This document shows positions 16,483-24,312 of a stretch of 34,599 nt of DNA, piece by piece; positions within the stretch are counted from its first letter, which is position 1; each line of letters starts with the position of its first letter. The position numbers and the translations under genes are program-made. The DNA is taken from positions 1-34,599 of the forward strand of contig JBCBBT010000037.1 of assembly GCA_038531315.1 (NCBI GenBank), read 5' to 3'. A model generated the notes under the pieces. It searched no databases, was not told the origin of the DNA, and saw only the letters and a list, made by a program, of their open reading frames with translations. The stretch comes from JAJFFW01 sp038531315. Lineage in GTDB: Bacteria > Pseudomonadota > Alphaproteobacteria > Caulobacterales > Parvularculaceae.

Positions 16483-16614
16483 ATGCTGCGCCGGCTCATA
16501 GTATTGATCCAGGAGAGCCAAAAAGATCAAGTTAGTTACTCTTTCTATATTTCGAGAACAGGGGAATTATCTATTGTTTTTAGAGAGGGTGTTTTTCCTC
16601 GCTATGTATTTTAG
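16483..16614 (+). CDS. Possible small ORF (43 aa) upstream of TcmP
   Basis: A short frame beginning MLRRLIVLIQESQKDQ, with a GGAAGGGGG tract about 11 bases before the ATG; the same frame extends upstream to an ATG at 16435 without a ribosome binding site. The C-terminal half (SYSFYISRTGELSIVF) looks like a beta-hairpin. It lies 55 bp before the TcmP start, on the same strand, in low-GC DNA. No recognised family; it may be chance. Confidence 0.22.
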   Translation: MLRRLIVLIQESQKDQVSYSFYISRTGELSIVFREGVFPRYVF

Positions 16615-16669
16615 TCCGAACCAAACCGCATAAATGTTCTTGTTTTGTTCGTTCTTGTTAGGTAGGATT

Positions 16670-17779
16670 ATGGGGAAAAAGTTCTTTGAAGAGCGAACAG
16701 ATCAATCCGAAGTCAAGGCGCGGATCGTTCAGAAGTACTTTTATGCCTGGTGCAATGTGATTATGCCAACGGCAGAAAGGGCTGATGGCCGAATAGCATA
16801 CATTGATTTGTATGCGGGACCCGGACGCTACAAAGACGGAGCGAAGTCAACCCCATTGATGGTATTGGAACAGGCAATTGCTCACCCAAAGATGCGCAAA
16901 ATGTTGGTCGCAAAGTTTAACGATGGCGATTCTGACCATAGTTCGTCGCTTCAATCAGAAATTGATGAACTGGAAGGGGTCGAGACATTAAAACATAAGC
17001 CGTCAGTATCTTGTGCGCCAGTGGATGATGAATTTGCCAATCAACTGAATGAAATAAACCTTATACCGACATTTTCATTCGTTGATCCGTTTGGGTACAA
17101 AGGATTGTCGCTAAAGATCGTGAATGGCGTTATAAAAGATTGGGGATGTGACTGCGTCTTCTTCTTCAATTACAATCGTATCAACGCTGGAATTTCGAAC
17201 CCAGTTGTCAAAGAACATATGGATGCATTATTCGGTTTTGAACGAGCAAAAAATTTGCGCCGAAAATTACCGGAAAAATCTCCCGAGATGCGGGAAGCCT
17301 TAATTTTGGAAGAATTGGCTCAAGCGTTAAAGGCTATGGGGGGAAAATTTATTCTACCATTTCGTTTTAAGAACGCAAATGGGACACGCACGTCGCATAG
17401 CTTAATATTCGTGTCAAAAGCGTTTAAGGGCTACCATATCATGAAGGGCATCATGGCAAAAGAAAGCTCAACAGAAGAGCAAGGGGTGCCGTCTTTCACC
17501 TACTCGCCGGCAGACGCAACAATGCCTTTGCTATTAGGGTTGCAGCGCCCACTCGATGAGCTTGAGGGGATGTTATTACAAGATTTTGCAGGGCAAGAGA
17601 TTTCGATGGAGAATATTTACGAACAACATAGCGTCGACACCCCATACATCGAAAAAAACTATAAGTCTGCTCTTCGTGAGATGGAGAATAAGGAGCTGAT
17701 CTCAGTTCGGTCACTGAAAGGAACGCGTAGAAGGAATACGTTTGCAAACCACCTGCTTGTTAAGTTTCCGAGGAGGTAA
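16670..17779 (+). CDS. tcmP: Three-Cys-motif partner protein TcmP, methyltransferase-like
   Basis: A 369 aa protein recognised by its overall pattern and by its partner. Residues 46-53 (DLYAGPGR in YIDLYAGPGRY) resemble motif I of Rossmann-fold SAM methyltransferases. FVDPFGYKGL (DPFG at 139-142) resembles their DPPY-type motif IV. The last ~65 residues (IYEQHSV through RRRNTFANHLLVKF) look like a winged helix-turn-helix. The ATG at 16670 has AGGTAGG nearby; a longer frame starting at 16634 is less likely. Its stop overlaps the region of the next gene's AGGAGG, and the two ATGs are operonic. Low GC relative to all chromosomal neighbours points to transfer. The family is, as I recall, defined by its regular occurrence beside Gp37/Gp68-type proteins; its biochemistry is unknown to me. 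Confidence 0.8.
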   Translation: MGKKFFEERTDQSEVKARIVQKYFYAWCNVIMPTAERADGRIAYIDLYAGPGRYKDGAKSTPLMVLEQAIAHPKMRKMLVAKFNDGDSDHSSSLQSEIDELEGVETLKHKPSVSCAPVDDEFANQLNEINLIPTFSFVDPFGYKGLSLKIVNGVIKDWGCDCVFFFNYNRINAGISNPVVKEHMDALFGFERAKNLRRKLPEKSPEMREALILEELAQALKAMGGKFILPFRFKNANGTRTSHSLIFVSKAFKGYHIMKGIMAKESSTEEQGVPSFTYSPADATMPLLLGLQRPLDELEGMLLQDFAGQEISMENIYEQHSVDTPYIEKNYKSALREMENKELISVRSLKGTRRRNTFANHLLVKFPRR

Positions 17780-17783
17780 AAGC

Positions 17784-18536
17784 ATGGTTAGTAAGTCAGC
17801 TATTGAATGGACGGAAGCAACATGGAATCCCATTGCGGGCTGTAATGTGATATCACCAGGCTGCACAAACTGTTACGCGATGAGAATGGCTCACAGATTA
17901 GAGCTAATGGGTCAAGACAAATATAAAGGTACTACAAGAAAATCGGGCGGTCGCTCAAAATGGAATGGCAAGCTTCGATTTGACAGAGAGTCTCTTGATG
18001 CTCCGACAAAATGGAAAGGTGGTAGAATAATCTTTGTAAATTCAATGTCGGACCTATTTCACGAACAAGTTCCATTGAGGTTCATCAAGAAGGTATTTCA
18101 CACAATTAAAATAACCCCTCAGCACACATACCAAATACTAACTAAAAGAGCAGAACGACTATCCGAGTTATCGGACGAGTTGGAGTGGGCTGCGAATATT
18201 TGGATGGGTGTTAGTGTCGAAAACTCTGATTATCTTTGGCGCATCGACCATCTTAGGAAAGTTCCAGCACACGTTAGATTTTTGAGCATAGAGCCGCTGT
18301 TGGGGCCGCTAGGTCGTATGGATTTAACTGGGATCGATTGGACCATCGCCGGTGGAGAAAGCGGCCCAGGCGCAAGGCCTCTGGAGCCAGCCTGGGTTCG
18401 CTCTATTCGCGATCAATGCGTTGAGGAAGGAGTTGCTTTCCATTTCAAGCAATGGGGTGGTGTTAACAAAAAACGCACTGGTCGAGTTCTTGATGGAAGG
18501 ACATGGGACGAGCTTCCTCAATTGGCGATAGCTTAG
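17784..18536 (+). CDS. DUF5131 (phage Gp37/Gp68) family protein with three-Cys motif
   Basis: A 250 aa protein. The N-terminus carries C20, C27 and C30 in GCNVISPGCTNCYAMRMAHRLE: CX6CX2C, resembling a radical-SAM-type iron-sulfur site, though the classic form is CX3CX2C. Later blocks VNSMSDLFHE, QILTKRAERL, WMGVSVEN, RFLSIEPLLGP and GGESGPGARP are hallmarks of the family and fit an alpha/beta barrel. The ATG at 17784 follows AGGAGG (17771-17776), which lies at the end of tcmP, so the two are translated together with a 4 bp gap. The family occurs in phages, plasmids and accessory islands. A role in nucleic-acid modification or defence is inferred from the pairing with a methyltransferase-like protein, not shown. 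Confidence 0.88.
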   Translation: MVSKSAIEWTEATWNPIAGCNVISPGCTNCYAMRMAHRLELMGQDKYKGTTRKSGGRSKWNGKLRFDRESLDAPTKWKGGRIIFVNSMSDLFHEQVPLRFIKKVFHTIKITPQHTYQILTKRAERLSELSDELEWAANIWMGVSVENSDYLWRIDHLRKVPAHVRFLSIEPLLGPLGRMDLTGIDWTIAGGESGPGARPLEPAWVRSIRDQCVEEGVAFHFKQWGGVNKKRTGRVLDGRTWDELPQLAIA

Positions 18537-18567
18537 ATCCGCAATCTCCCGCTAGCACACGCTACTT

Positions 18568-18601
18568 CTAATGTCCGCTTTAAGTATTCACCCGCCTTCG
18601 C
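18568..18601. repeat. 34 bp boundary sequence, copy B
   Basis: Ungapped 28 of 34 match to 15822-15855. It starts 32 bp after the stop of the DUF5131 gene, exactly where low-GC DNA gives way to host-like DNA, and so sits at the same position relative to its low-GC segment as copy A. Confidence 0.5.
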
Positions 18602-18811
18602 CGGTCGGCGAAAAAATCCACCCCTAACAACCACCCCGCCAAACTCAACGCCGCCGCCCGTCCCATGCCGCACCCGCCCGCCGCGCTAACCCCCATGGCG
18701 TGACAAAGCGGGCGATATGCGGCAGTCTCGGCGGCTGGTTTCAATGCTTATTGCTGCGCGGGTTGCGTCTCATCAAGGGGGCGGGCGCCGGCCGGGGCGG
18801 CGCGGGGTTTC

Positions 18812-20137
18812 ATGGACTGGCTTACTTCGATCAGCGCTTCGCTCGGCGCTTCAATCGGCGACATGGGGATCGACGATGTTGCGTTGCGCGCGCAAAGTCT
18901 CGCCGGGCTTGTGGCGTTCACGGCGATCGCCTGGGTCTTTTCGAGCGCCAGGGGGCGCTTTCCGTTCGCCGCGGCGGTCTGGACGATCGGCGTCCAGATC
19001 GCGATTGCGGCGCTGTTGCTCTATCTGCCGCCGGCGCGTGAGGCGCTGAAGTCGCTGCGCGCGGTGGTGACGACGCTGCAGGAGGCGACGGCGGCGGGGA
19101 CGTCTCTCGTCTTCGGCTATCTGGGCGGCGGCGACGCGCCGTTCGCGGTGACCAATGAGGGCGCGCTCTTTAACTTTGCGTTTGGCGCGCTGCCGCTGGT
19201 GATCTTCTTTTCCGGCCTGTCGGCGCTGTTGTGGCACTGGGGCGTCTTAAAGCTGTTCGTGCGCGGACTTGCGTTCTTCCTGCAGCGGATTTTCCGGGTC
19301 GGCGGGGCGGTGGCGTTATCGTCGGCGGCGAACACGTTTCTGGGCCAGACCGAGGCGCCGCTGTTGATCAAGCCCTATCTGTCCAAGGTCTCGCGCTCTG
19401 AGCTTTTCATCATCATCACCGGCGGGTTCGCGACCGTCGCGGGCTCGGTCATGGCGATCTATGCGATTGTTCTGCAGGACATCGATCCGTCGGTCCTCGG
19501 GCATATTATTGTCGCCTCGATCATTTCCGTGCCGGCGGCGATCCTGATGGCGCAGGTGATGATGCCGGAGGAAAAGGGCGTGACGCCGACGGCCTCGTCC
19601 GCCGCTGACGATTTCAAATATTCAAGTTCGATGGACGCCTTCAGCCGCGGCGTCACCGACGGGCTTTATCTTTATCTCAACATCATCGCGTTCTTGATCG
19701 CGTTTACGGCGCTCGCCGCGCTCGCCAATATCATACTCGCGCAATTGCCCGATATCGCCGGCGCACCAGTGACGTTGGAGCGCATTCTCGGCGTGATCTT
19801 TGCGCCGTTGATGTGGCTCGCGGGCGTGCCCTGGGACGAAGCGTTTCGGGCCGGCTCGCTGATGGGGCTGAAGACCGCGCTGAACGAGTTCATCGCCTAT
19901 CTCGAATTATCGAAAATGCCTGCGGGCGCGTTCAGCGACCGCAGCTTCTTGATCGTGCTTTATTCCTTGTGCGGATTTGCCAATATCGCGAGCCTCGGGA
20001 TCGTCGCCGGCGGCTTTACGGCGATCTGCCCCGAGCGCCGTCAGGATGTTGTGGCGCTCGCGCCGCGGGCGCTGATCGCGGGCACGCTCGCGACATTGAT
20101 GACCGGCGCCGTCATCGGCCTGATCTGGGTCGGGTGA
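18812..20137 (+). CDS. Concentrative nucleoside transporter (CNT/NupC family)
   Basis: A 441 aa inner-membrane symporter that would import nucleosides with H+ or Na+. It has about ten hydrophobic segments in the CNT order. The family signature GQTEAPLLIKPYL appears after the re-entrant region, followed by ITGGFATVAGSVMAIY (the conserved glycine-rich segment) and, near the C-terminus, KTALNEFIAYLEL and SLCGFANIASLGI, which are the second substrate-binding half. The ATG at 18812 has a G-rich but not ideal upstream site. It is followed after 2 bp by the GFA-family gene, so they are probably cotranscribed. Confidence 0.93.
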   Translation: MDWLTSISASLGASIGDMGIDDVALRAQSLAGLVAFTAIAWVFSSARGRFPFAAAVWTIGVQIAIAALLLYLPPAREALKSLRAVVTTLQEATAAGTSLVFGYLGGGDAPFAVTNEGALFNFAFGALPLVIFFSGLSALLWHWGVLKLFVRGLAFFLQRIFRVGGAVALSSAANTFLGQTEAPLLIKPYLSKVSRSELFIIITGGFATVAGSVMAIYAIVLQDIDPSVLGHIIVASIISVPAAILMAQVMMPEEKGVTPTASSAADDFKYSSSMDAFSRGVTDGLYLYLNIIAFLIAFTALAALANIILAQLPDIAGAPVTLERILGVIFAPLMWLAGVPWDEAFRAGSLMGLKTALNEFIAYLELSKMPAGAFSDRSFLIVLYSLCGFANIASLGIVAGGFTAICPERRQDVVALAPRALIAGTLATLMTGAVIGLIWVG

Positions 20138-20139
20138 CG

Positions 20140-20613
20140 ATGGCCGGCGCGCTTGAAACGAAGACCGGCGCCTGTCATTGCGGCGCGGTGCGCTTTGAGG
20201 CCGACCTGCCGGAGGCGATCCGCGTCGATGAATGCAATTGTTCGATCTGCGCGCGGGTCGGGTTTCTCCATATTATTGTGCCGGCGTCGCGCTTCCGGCT
20301 GATCAGCGGCAAAGAGGTTCTTTCAGAATATCGGTTTAATACGGGCGTTGCGCGCCATCTTTTTTGCGCCGTATGCGGTGTAAAAGCGTTTTATGTGCCG
20401 CGGTCCAACCCGGACGGCTATTCGCTCAATTTACGCTGCATGGACCGCGCTCAGTTCGCCTCGATCGAAATTGCGCCGTTCGATGGACAAAACTGGGAAG
20501 ACAATGCGGGCGCGCTCGCCCATCTGTCGCGCCCCGACCATATGTCTGGCCCCGACCATTTGTCCCGCCCAGACCATTTGTCTGGCCCCGACGATTTGGT
20601 CAGCGATGAGTGA
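20140..20613 (+). CDS. GFA-family (glutathione-dependent formaldehyde-activating-like) zinc protein
   Basis: A 157 aa small zinc-binding protein. The cysteine pattern CHCGAVRFE, ECNCSIC and FCAVCGVKAF is the Mss4-like GFA fold; the family includes Gfa, proposed to bind S-hydroxymethylglutathione, but most members are uncharacterised. The ATG at 20140 starts 2 bp after the transporter's stop, so it depends on readthrough or coupled translation. The ordinary domain ends by about residue 128. A tail of four six-residue repeats (SRPDHM, SGPDHL, SRPDHL, SGPDDL) is an unusual addition. Confidence 0.88.
   Translation: MAGALETKTGACHCGAVRFEADLPEAIRVDECNCSICARVGFLHIIVPASRFRLISGKEVLSEYRFNTGVARHLFCAVCGVKAFYVPRSNPDGYSLNLRCMDRAQFASIEIAPFDGQNWEDNAGALAHLSRPDHMSGPDHLSRPDHLSGPDDLVSDE
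20527..20598 (+). repeat. 18 bp x 4 in-frame tandem repeat in the GFA protein tail
   Basis: Four 18 bp units begin at 20527, 20545, 20563 and 20581 (consensus TCYSGCCCCGACCATTTG) and encode S-R/G-P-D-H/D-M/L. The units alternate between R and G forms, suggesting duplication of a 36 bp pair. Confidence 0.9.
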
Positions 20614-20673
20614 TCGGCCTTCGCAACCGGACAGTGCGCTGCGCCGGCGCAGCGGCGGCGATCGCGACGCATC

Positions 20674-21264
20674 ATGACCGCGCTTAATCGTGTTGCCGAG
20701 GAGATCCGCGCCTGCCGGCATTGCTGCGAACAGGGGCTGATGTCCCACGCGCCGCGGCCGATCCTGCAAGTGGGGGCGGGCGCCAAAATTGCGATTTTCA
20801 GCCAGGCGCCGGGTAATATCGCGCATCAGAAAGGAAAGCCCTTTTACGACCCGTCGGGCGTGCGGCTGCGCGCCTGGATGGGGCTCGATGAGGACACGTT
20901 CTACGATGTCGACACGGTTGCGATTGCGCCGATGGGCTTTTGTTTTCCGGGGTACGATAAAAATGGCGGCGACCTGCCGCCGTTACGCCCGTGTGCGGAG
21001 CGCTGGCGCGCGCGGTTGATGGCGGCGCTGCCGGATTTTGAGCTGATCTTGTTGGTCGGCGGGTACGCCCAGAAGTGGCATCTCGGCGCGCGCGCCCGCA
21101 AAACCCTGACCGAAACCGTCGTCGCATGGCGCGATTATGGGCCCGTTCATGTGCCGATGCCGCATCCTTCCTGGCGCAACAATGGATGGCTGAAGAAAAA
21201 CCCGTGGTTTGAACGCGATCTCCTTGCGCATGTGCGCGGGCGGGTCGCGGCGCTCACCGGCTGA
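20674..21264 (+). CDS. Uracil-DNA glycosylase superfamily protein
   Basis: A 196 aa member of the uracil-DNA glycosylase-like fold, as small standalone proteins annotated UDG family. Visible motifs are FSQAPGNIAHQKGKPF (motif I water-activating loop, here APG-N), DTVAIAPMGFCFPG, LILLVGGYAQ (the central strand with the uracil-side Gly-Gly) and the DNA-intercalation loop HPSWRNN. An N-terminal CRHC pair (CRHCCEQG) recalls the iron-sulfur cysteines of family 4, but the matching C-terminal cysteines are absent. The ATG at 20674 is 60 bp after the GFA gene, so it may be in the same transcript. Enzymatic activity is not certain. Confidence 0.82.
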   Translation: MTALNRVAEEIRACRHCCEQGLMSHAPRPILQVGAGAKIAIFSQAPGNIAHQKGKPFYDPSGVRLRAWMGLDEDTFYDVDTVAIAPMGFCFPGYDKNGGDLPPLRPCAERWRARLMAALPDFELILLVGGYAQKWHLGARARKTLTETVVAWRDYGPVHVPMPHPSWRNNGWLKKNPWFERDLLAHVRGRVAALTG

Positions 21265-21401
21265 GGCGCGCCCCGTTACGCGTTTCAGCGGCGCAGCGCG
21301 TCAGCGTTAACGCTTTGTCAGCCATAAAGACGCATTTTTATCCTCCTGAAGAACGGAAATGACGTAAGGATTGCCGCGTTTTGAAAGGCGTTCAGACCAG
21401 T

Positions 21402-22250
21402 ATGGCGCTTGCCGGCCGCCAGTTTCACGCCTGGTGGGAAGGCTATGAATTCGACGCCGCCGCCGAGCGGGCGCGGCTGGCGCGCTCGTTTGGTTTCAGC
21501 GCGTCAGGGCGCGACGCCGGCTATGTCGCCGAAGATGAAATCGCCCAGGCGATCTGGGGCGCGGGCCGGCTTGAGCCGGGCGACGCGCTCTGGACGATGC
21601 GATTTGCACGCACCCTGGGGGCGGACGCGCGCGCGCGGGTCGTTGTTCTGGGCGCCGGCGCGGGCGGGCCGTTGCGCGATCTTGAAACCGCAACGCGCTG
21701 GAAGATTTCCGGGCTCAGCCGTTATGCGGGCAAGGCGCGCGGCGTTGACCTGAAGCACTATGATCAAGTCATGACACGGATTAATCGGGCGCGCGCCGAG
21801 GCGGGTTTGTGTTTTTTCGAACTCCACCGCGACCCTGATCCGCGTTCGTTCGCGGCTTTTGCAGCGGAGCTTGTGGCGGCGGGCGGGCCGTTCACTTTTG
21901 TCGACTTCACGCTGGCGCGCAAAAATGCGCGGCTCAAATCCTGTTTCGCGGCGCCATGGCAGGGGACCCCGCGTCCGGTTGCGGATATGGAAAAGGCGCT
22001 CGACAGCGGCGGCTTCCGCGTCGTTGAGACGACCGACGAGACGCGCAGTTTCCTGCCTTACATTATGGCGGGCTGGAGCCACTGGCGCGCCGCGTTCGAT
22101 GAGGCGCGCAGCATGCAGGATGCGCGGGCGCGGCTTGAACATCTGACGGCGCTGAACCGTTACGCCCATCTGTGGGCGGAGCGTCTTGATGCGATCCGTG
22201 CCGGCCAGCTGCGCGTGGTGCGGTTCCAGACGCGGCGCAAGGACAGCTGA
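21402..22250 (+). CDS. Putative SAM-dependent methyltransferase-like protein
   Basis: A 282 aa soluble protein. VVVLGAGAGGPLRDLE at about residues 78-93 resembles a glycine-rich nucleotide- or SAM-binding loop, and FTFVDFTLARKNARLKSCF, then GGFRVVETTDETRSFLPYIM follow a pattern often seen in class I methyltransferases (strand 5 to 7 region). The N-terminal 60 residues form a helical cap with FHAWWEGYEFD. I prefer the ATG at 21402; a TTG at 21381 is also in frame, and neither has a strong ribosome binding site. It converges with the lysozyme gene 50 bp away. No substrate can be proposed and the methyltransferase call is moderate. Confidence 0.6.
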   Translation: MALAGRQFHAWWEGYEFDAAAERARLARSFGFSASGRDAGYVAEDEIAQAIWGAGRLEPGDALWTMRFARTLGADARARVVVLGAGAGGPLRDLETATRWKISGLSRYAGKARGVDLKHYDQVMTRINRARAEAGLCFFELHRDPDPRSFAAFAAELVAAGGPFTFVDFTLARKNARLKSCFAAPWQGTPRPVADMEKALDSGGFRVVETTDETRSFLPYIMAGWSHWRAAFDEARSMQDARARLEHLTALNRYAHLWAERLDAIRAGQLRVVRFQTRRKDS

Positions 22251-22299
22251 CTGTCTCCGGCGCGACGCGCCCTGAAGGGCGTGCGCCGCCATCGGCGTT

Positions 22300-23490
22300 T
22301 TAGCGTCGGTAGTTCAACCAGTCGTCAATGCGCGAGATGATGATAAAGCCGACAGACAGGACGATCAGGATCAGCAGCGCCATCTGAATTTGCGCATCGG
22401 TTTCGTGGCGCTCGTCCTTTGCGGGACGCGAAAGCCCGTCGTCGACTTCGATAATCTCGGTAAGGCCGTCATCGCCCGCGCCGTCATCTGTATCGGGGCT
22501 GAGATCCACGATGTCGCCGTCGCCGCCGTCTGCGCCGGGCTCAGGATCGATGATGATCAGCTCGCCTTCATCTTCGTCGTCGCCAGTATCCTCGTCACCG
22601 CCAGTATCCTCGTCATCGCCGGTATCGGGCGCGTCCGCATCCTCACCGCCGCCGGCCGTCTCGCCGCCGTCGATATTGCCGCCGTCGCCGCCCTCCGTGG
22701 ACGTATCTTCGGCGGGTTCTTCATCGGCGGGCGCTCCATCGGCGTCGTCGTCGGTCGGCGCGGGCTGATCCGTGTCCGACGCATCACCGCCGCCGGCGGT
22801 GATCATGAAATCATCGCCCTGTTCGATCCGGGTTTCGATTTCGTCAAGTTCCTGCGCGTCGCGCCGGCCCATGGTGGTCGAGGCGACGCCGGCGCCGCCG
22901 GCGACGGTCGCGCCCTGGATTGTCCGGCTGTCGGCGATGTTGCCGCGGCGGGGCGCCGATTCTACCGGTTGAATGCGCGCACTGTCCGAGGCGCGCGGCG
23001 GATTGGCCGCGAGACGTTCGACCGGCGTCGTGAACAACGCCGCTTCCGCGGCGCGCCGGCGGGTCAGACCCTTGACCGGCCGCAAAACGCCGCCGATCGT
23101 CGCCTTGTTCCACCATGTCAGCGCCTCGGCGGCGCCGTCGCGATCTTCTTTATTGAGCCGGCGGCGCGCGGTGGAATTCCGGTAGGCGTTCTCGCCCACA
23201 TTGTAGACAAAACTGACGAGCGCATCGAATTCGTTCTGATTGAGCGGGACGGAGGTAAGGCGTTCGACGGCTTGCTCGCGCGGCCTGAGATCGGCCCGCA
23301 ATAATTCTTCGGCTTCGGCTTCGGTGATCTCGTCGCCGAGTTGAACCGAGCCTTTCAGCCGAAAACCGGACGGGTAGGCGCCGGTGTGGCCATAGCCGAT
23401 GGTGACGATGCCGGCGATGTCTTCATAGGCTCTGGTCTCAAGACCTTCGAACTTTTTCAAAAGCTCGACGCCGTTTTGCGAAATCCTCAT
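22300..23490 (-). CDS. Tail-anchored GH24 (T4-type) lysozyme with acidic linker
   Basis: A 396 aa protein. Residues 1-150 are a glycoside hydrolase 24 muramidase: Glu15, Asp24 and Thr30 in FEGLETRAYEDIAGIVTIGYGHT have exactly the T4 lysozyme Glu-8-Asp-5-Thr spacing, and NQNEFDALVSFVYNVG follows. Residues ~215-360 are a low-complexity Asp/Glu/Gly region with in-frame 18 bp repeats. A single transmembrane helix (IQMALLILIVLSVGFIIIS) ends the protein, with a short RIDDWLNYRR tail. No signal peptide is present, so the topology is unusual: C-terminal anchoring leaves the lysozyme on the cytoplasmic side unless exported by other means. It lies 296 bp past the flagellar FlgN-like gene, same strand. 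A prophage origin or a flagellar wall-opening role are both possible. Confidence 0.85.
   Translation of the reverse strand: MRISQNGVELLKKFEGLETRAYEDIAGIVTIGYGHTGAYPSGFRLKGSVQLGDEITEAEAEELLRADLRPREQAVERLTSVPLNQNEFDALVSFVYNVGENAYRNSTARRRLNKEDRDGAAEALTWWNKATIGGVLRPVKGLTRRRAAEAALFTTPVERLAANPPRASDSARIQPVESAPRRGNIADSRTIQGATVAGGAGVASTTMGRRDAQELDEIETRIEQGDDFMITAGGGDASDTDQPAPTDDDADGAPADEEPAEDTSTEGGDGGNIDGGETAGGGEDADAPDTGDDEDTGGDEDTGDDEDEGELIIIDPEPGADGGDGDIVDLSPDTDDGAGDDGLTEIIEVDDGLSRPAKDERHETDAQIQMALLILIVLSVGFIIISRIDDWLNYRR
22574..22627 (-). repeat. 18 bp x 3 in-frame tandem repeat in the lysozyme linker
   Basis: Three 18 bp units starting at 22574, 22592 and 22610 (TCGTCNTCGCCAGTATCC) encode the acidic DTGDDE/DTGGDE repeats of the lysozyme linker. 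Confidence 0.85.
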
Positions 23491-23786
23491 CGTGCCGCGT
23501 CCCCGTTTTTACCCCCGCGCAGACGGCGTCGCCGTCGGCCCATACCGTTCCCCGTATGCCGCAAAAACAGACGCGCCCGAGCGGCGCGCTGCATCGCCAG
23601 AAAGATCAATATAGGCGGTTCGACGGCTGGTTGATAGGGCGCAACTGGTGCGGGATGGCCACGCTCGCGGCGCGAAGTCCGCGGAAAAACGCCAAAACCC
23701 CCGCGCCGGCGCCCGGGGTCGTCTTCACATTTACGAAAATCGGGTGCGGATGCTCGCCAGACGGGCAGGGCGCGACGGCCTGCGCG

Positions 23787-24293
23787 TCAGGCGTTTTCGT
23801 TGATCGCGAGGGGGCGGTGGGCGGCCCGGCCGGCGTCCGAACCCGGGGCCTGCGCCGCCGTGGAGGAAACCGCGCGGCCTGTTTCGCCATAGCCCGGCGC
23901 TTGTTCCTGCGCTGTGAGTTCGGCCGCGATCGCCTTCAAAACGCTTTCGCCGGCCTGTTGCGCGCCGTTGAGCAGCGCGCGCTGTTCGGCGGCGCGGGCC
24001 TCGAAAATTTTCGTAATGGACCGCAATTGCGACAACAGGGCCTCGCCCGCCGGCGCGGCGCAGTCGCGGTCGTCGGCAATCTGGCGGATGGTGGTCGCAT
24101 AGGCGGCGGCGAGGCGCGCCTTGTCTTCCTGGAGCGGCGCCATGCCGGCCGCATTGCGCGCGCGCAGGCAGTCATTTTCCTGAACGAATATATCGGTCAG
24201 TTCCTGGGTCAGGGCGATCAGCGCCTTGACGCGGAATTCCGGGTCGGTGCTGTCGATCATCGGCGTCTCGTCGCGGGCGGCTGTTTCGGTCAT
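23787..24293 (-). CDS. FlgN-like flagellar export chaperone
   Basis: A 168 aa, largely helical protein directly downstream of the rod-binding protein and flgI genes. The helix IALTQELTDIFVQENDCLRARN, then helices LQEDKARLAAAYATTIRQIA and LRSITKIFEARAAEQRALLNGAQQAGESVLKAI match the shape of FlgN-family chaperones for hook-filament junction proteins. The final ~45 residues are disordered. The ATG at 24293 has AAGGA upstream. The call rests on position plus helical pattern, because FlgN sequences are very variable; the order flgI, flgJ-like, this gene is common in alphaproteobacteria. Confidence 0.65.
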   Translation of the reverse strand: MTETAARDETPMIDSTDPEFRVKALIALTQELTDIFVQENDCLRARNAAGMAPLQEDKARLAAAYATTIRQIADDRDCAAPAGEALLSQLRSITKIFEARAAEQRALLNGAQQAGESVLKAIAAELTAQEQAPGYGETGRAVSSTAAQAPGSDAGRAAHRPLAINENA

Positions 24294-24312
24294 TTTCTGG
24301 TCCTTGTGGGAA

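Noticed and set aside
18597..18612. TTCGCC-GGTC-GGCGAA as a terminator of the TcmP operon
   Set aside because: The hairpin is real but is followed by A, not T, on the plus strand, and has no T run on the minus strand.
14360..18811. tRNA or integrase marking an integrative element
   Set aside because: I found no tRNA-like cloverleaf and no recombinase or transposase gene in or beside the low-GC region.
18700..19041. Plus-strand frames overlapping the start of the nucleoside transporter
   Set aside because: They are out-of-frame readings of the transporter with Arg-rich composition.
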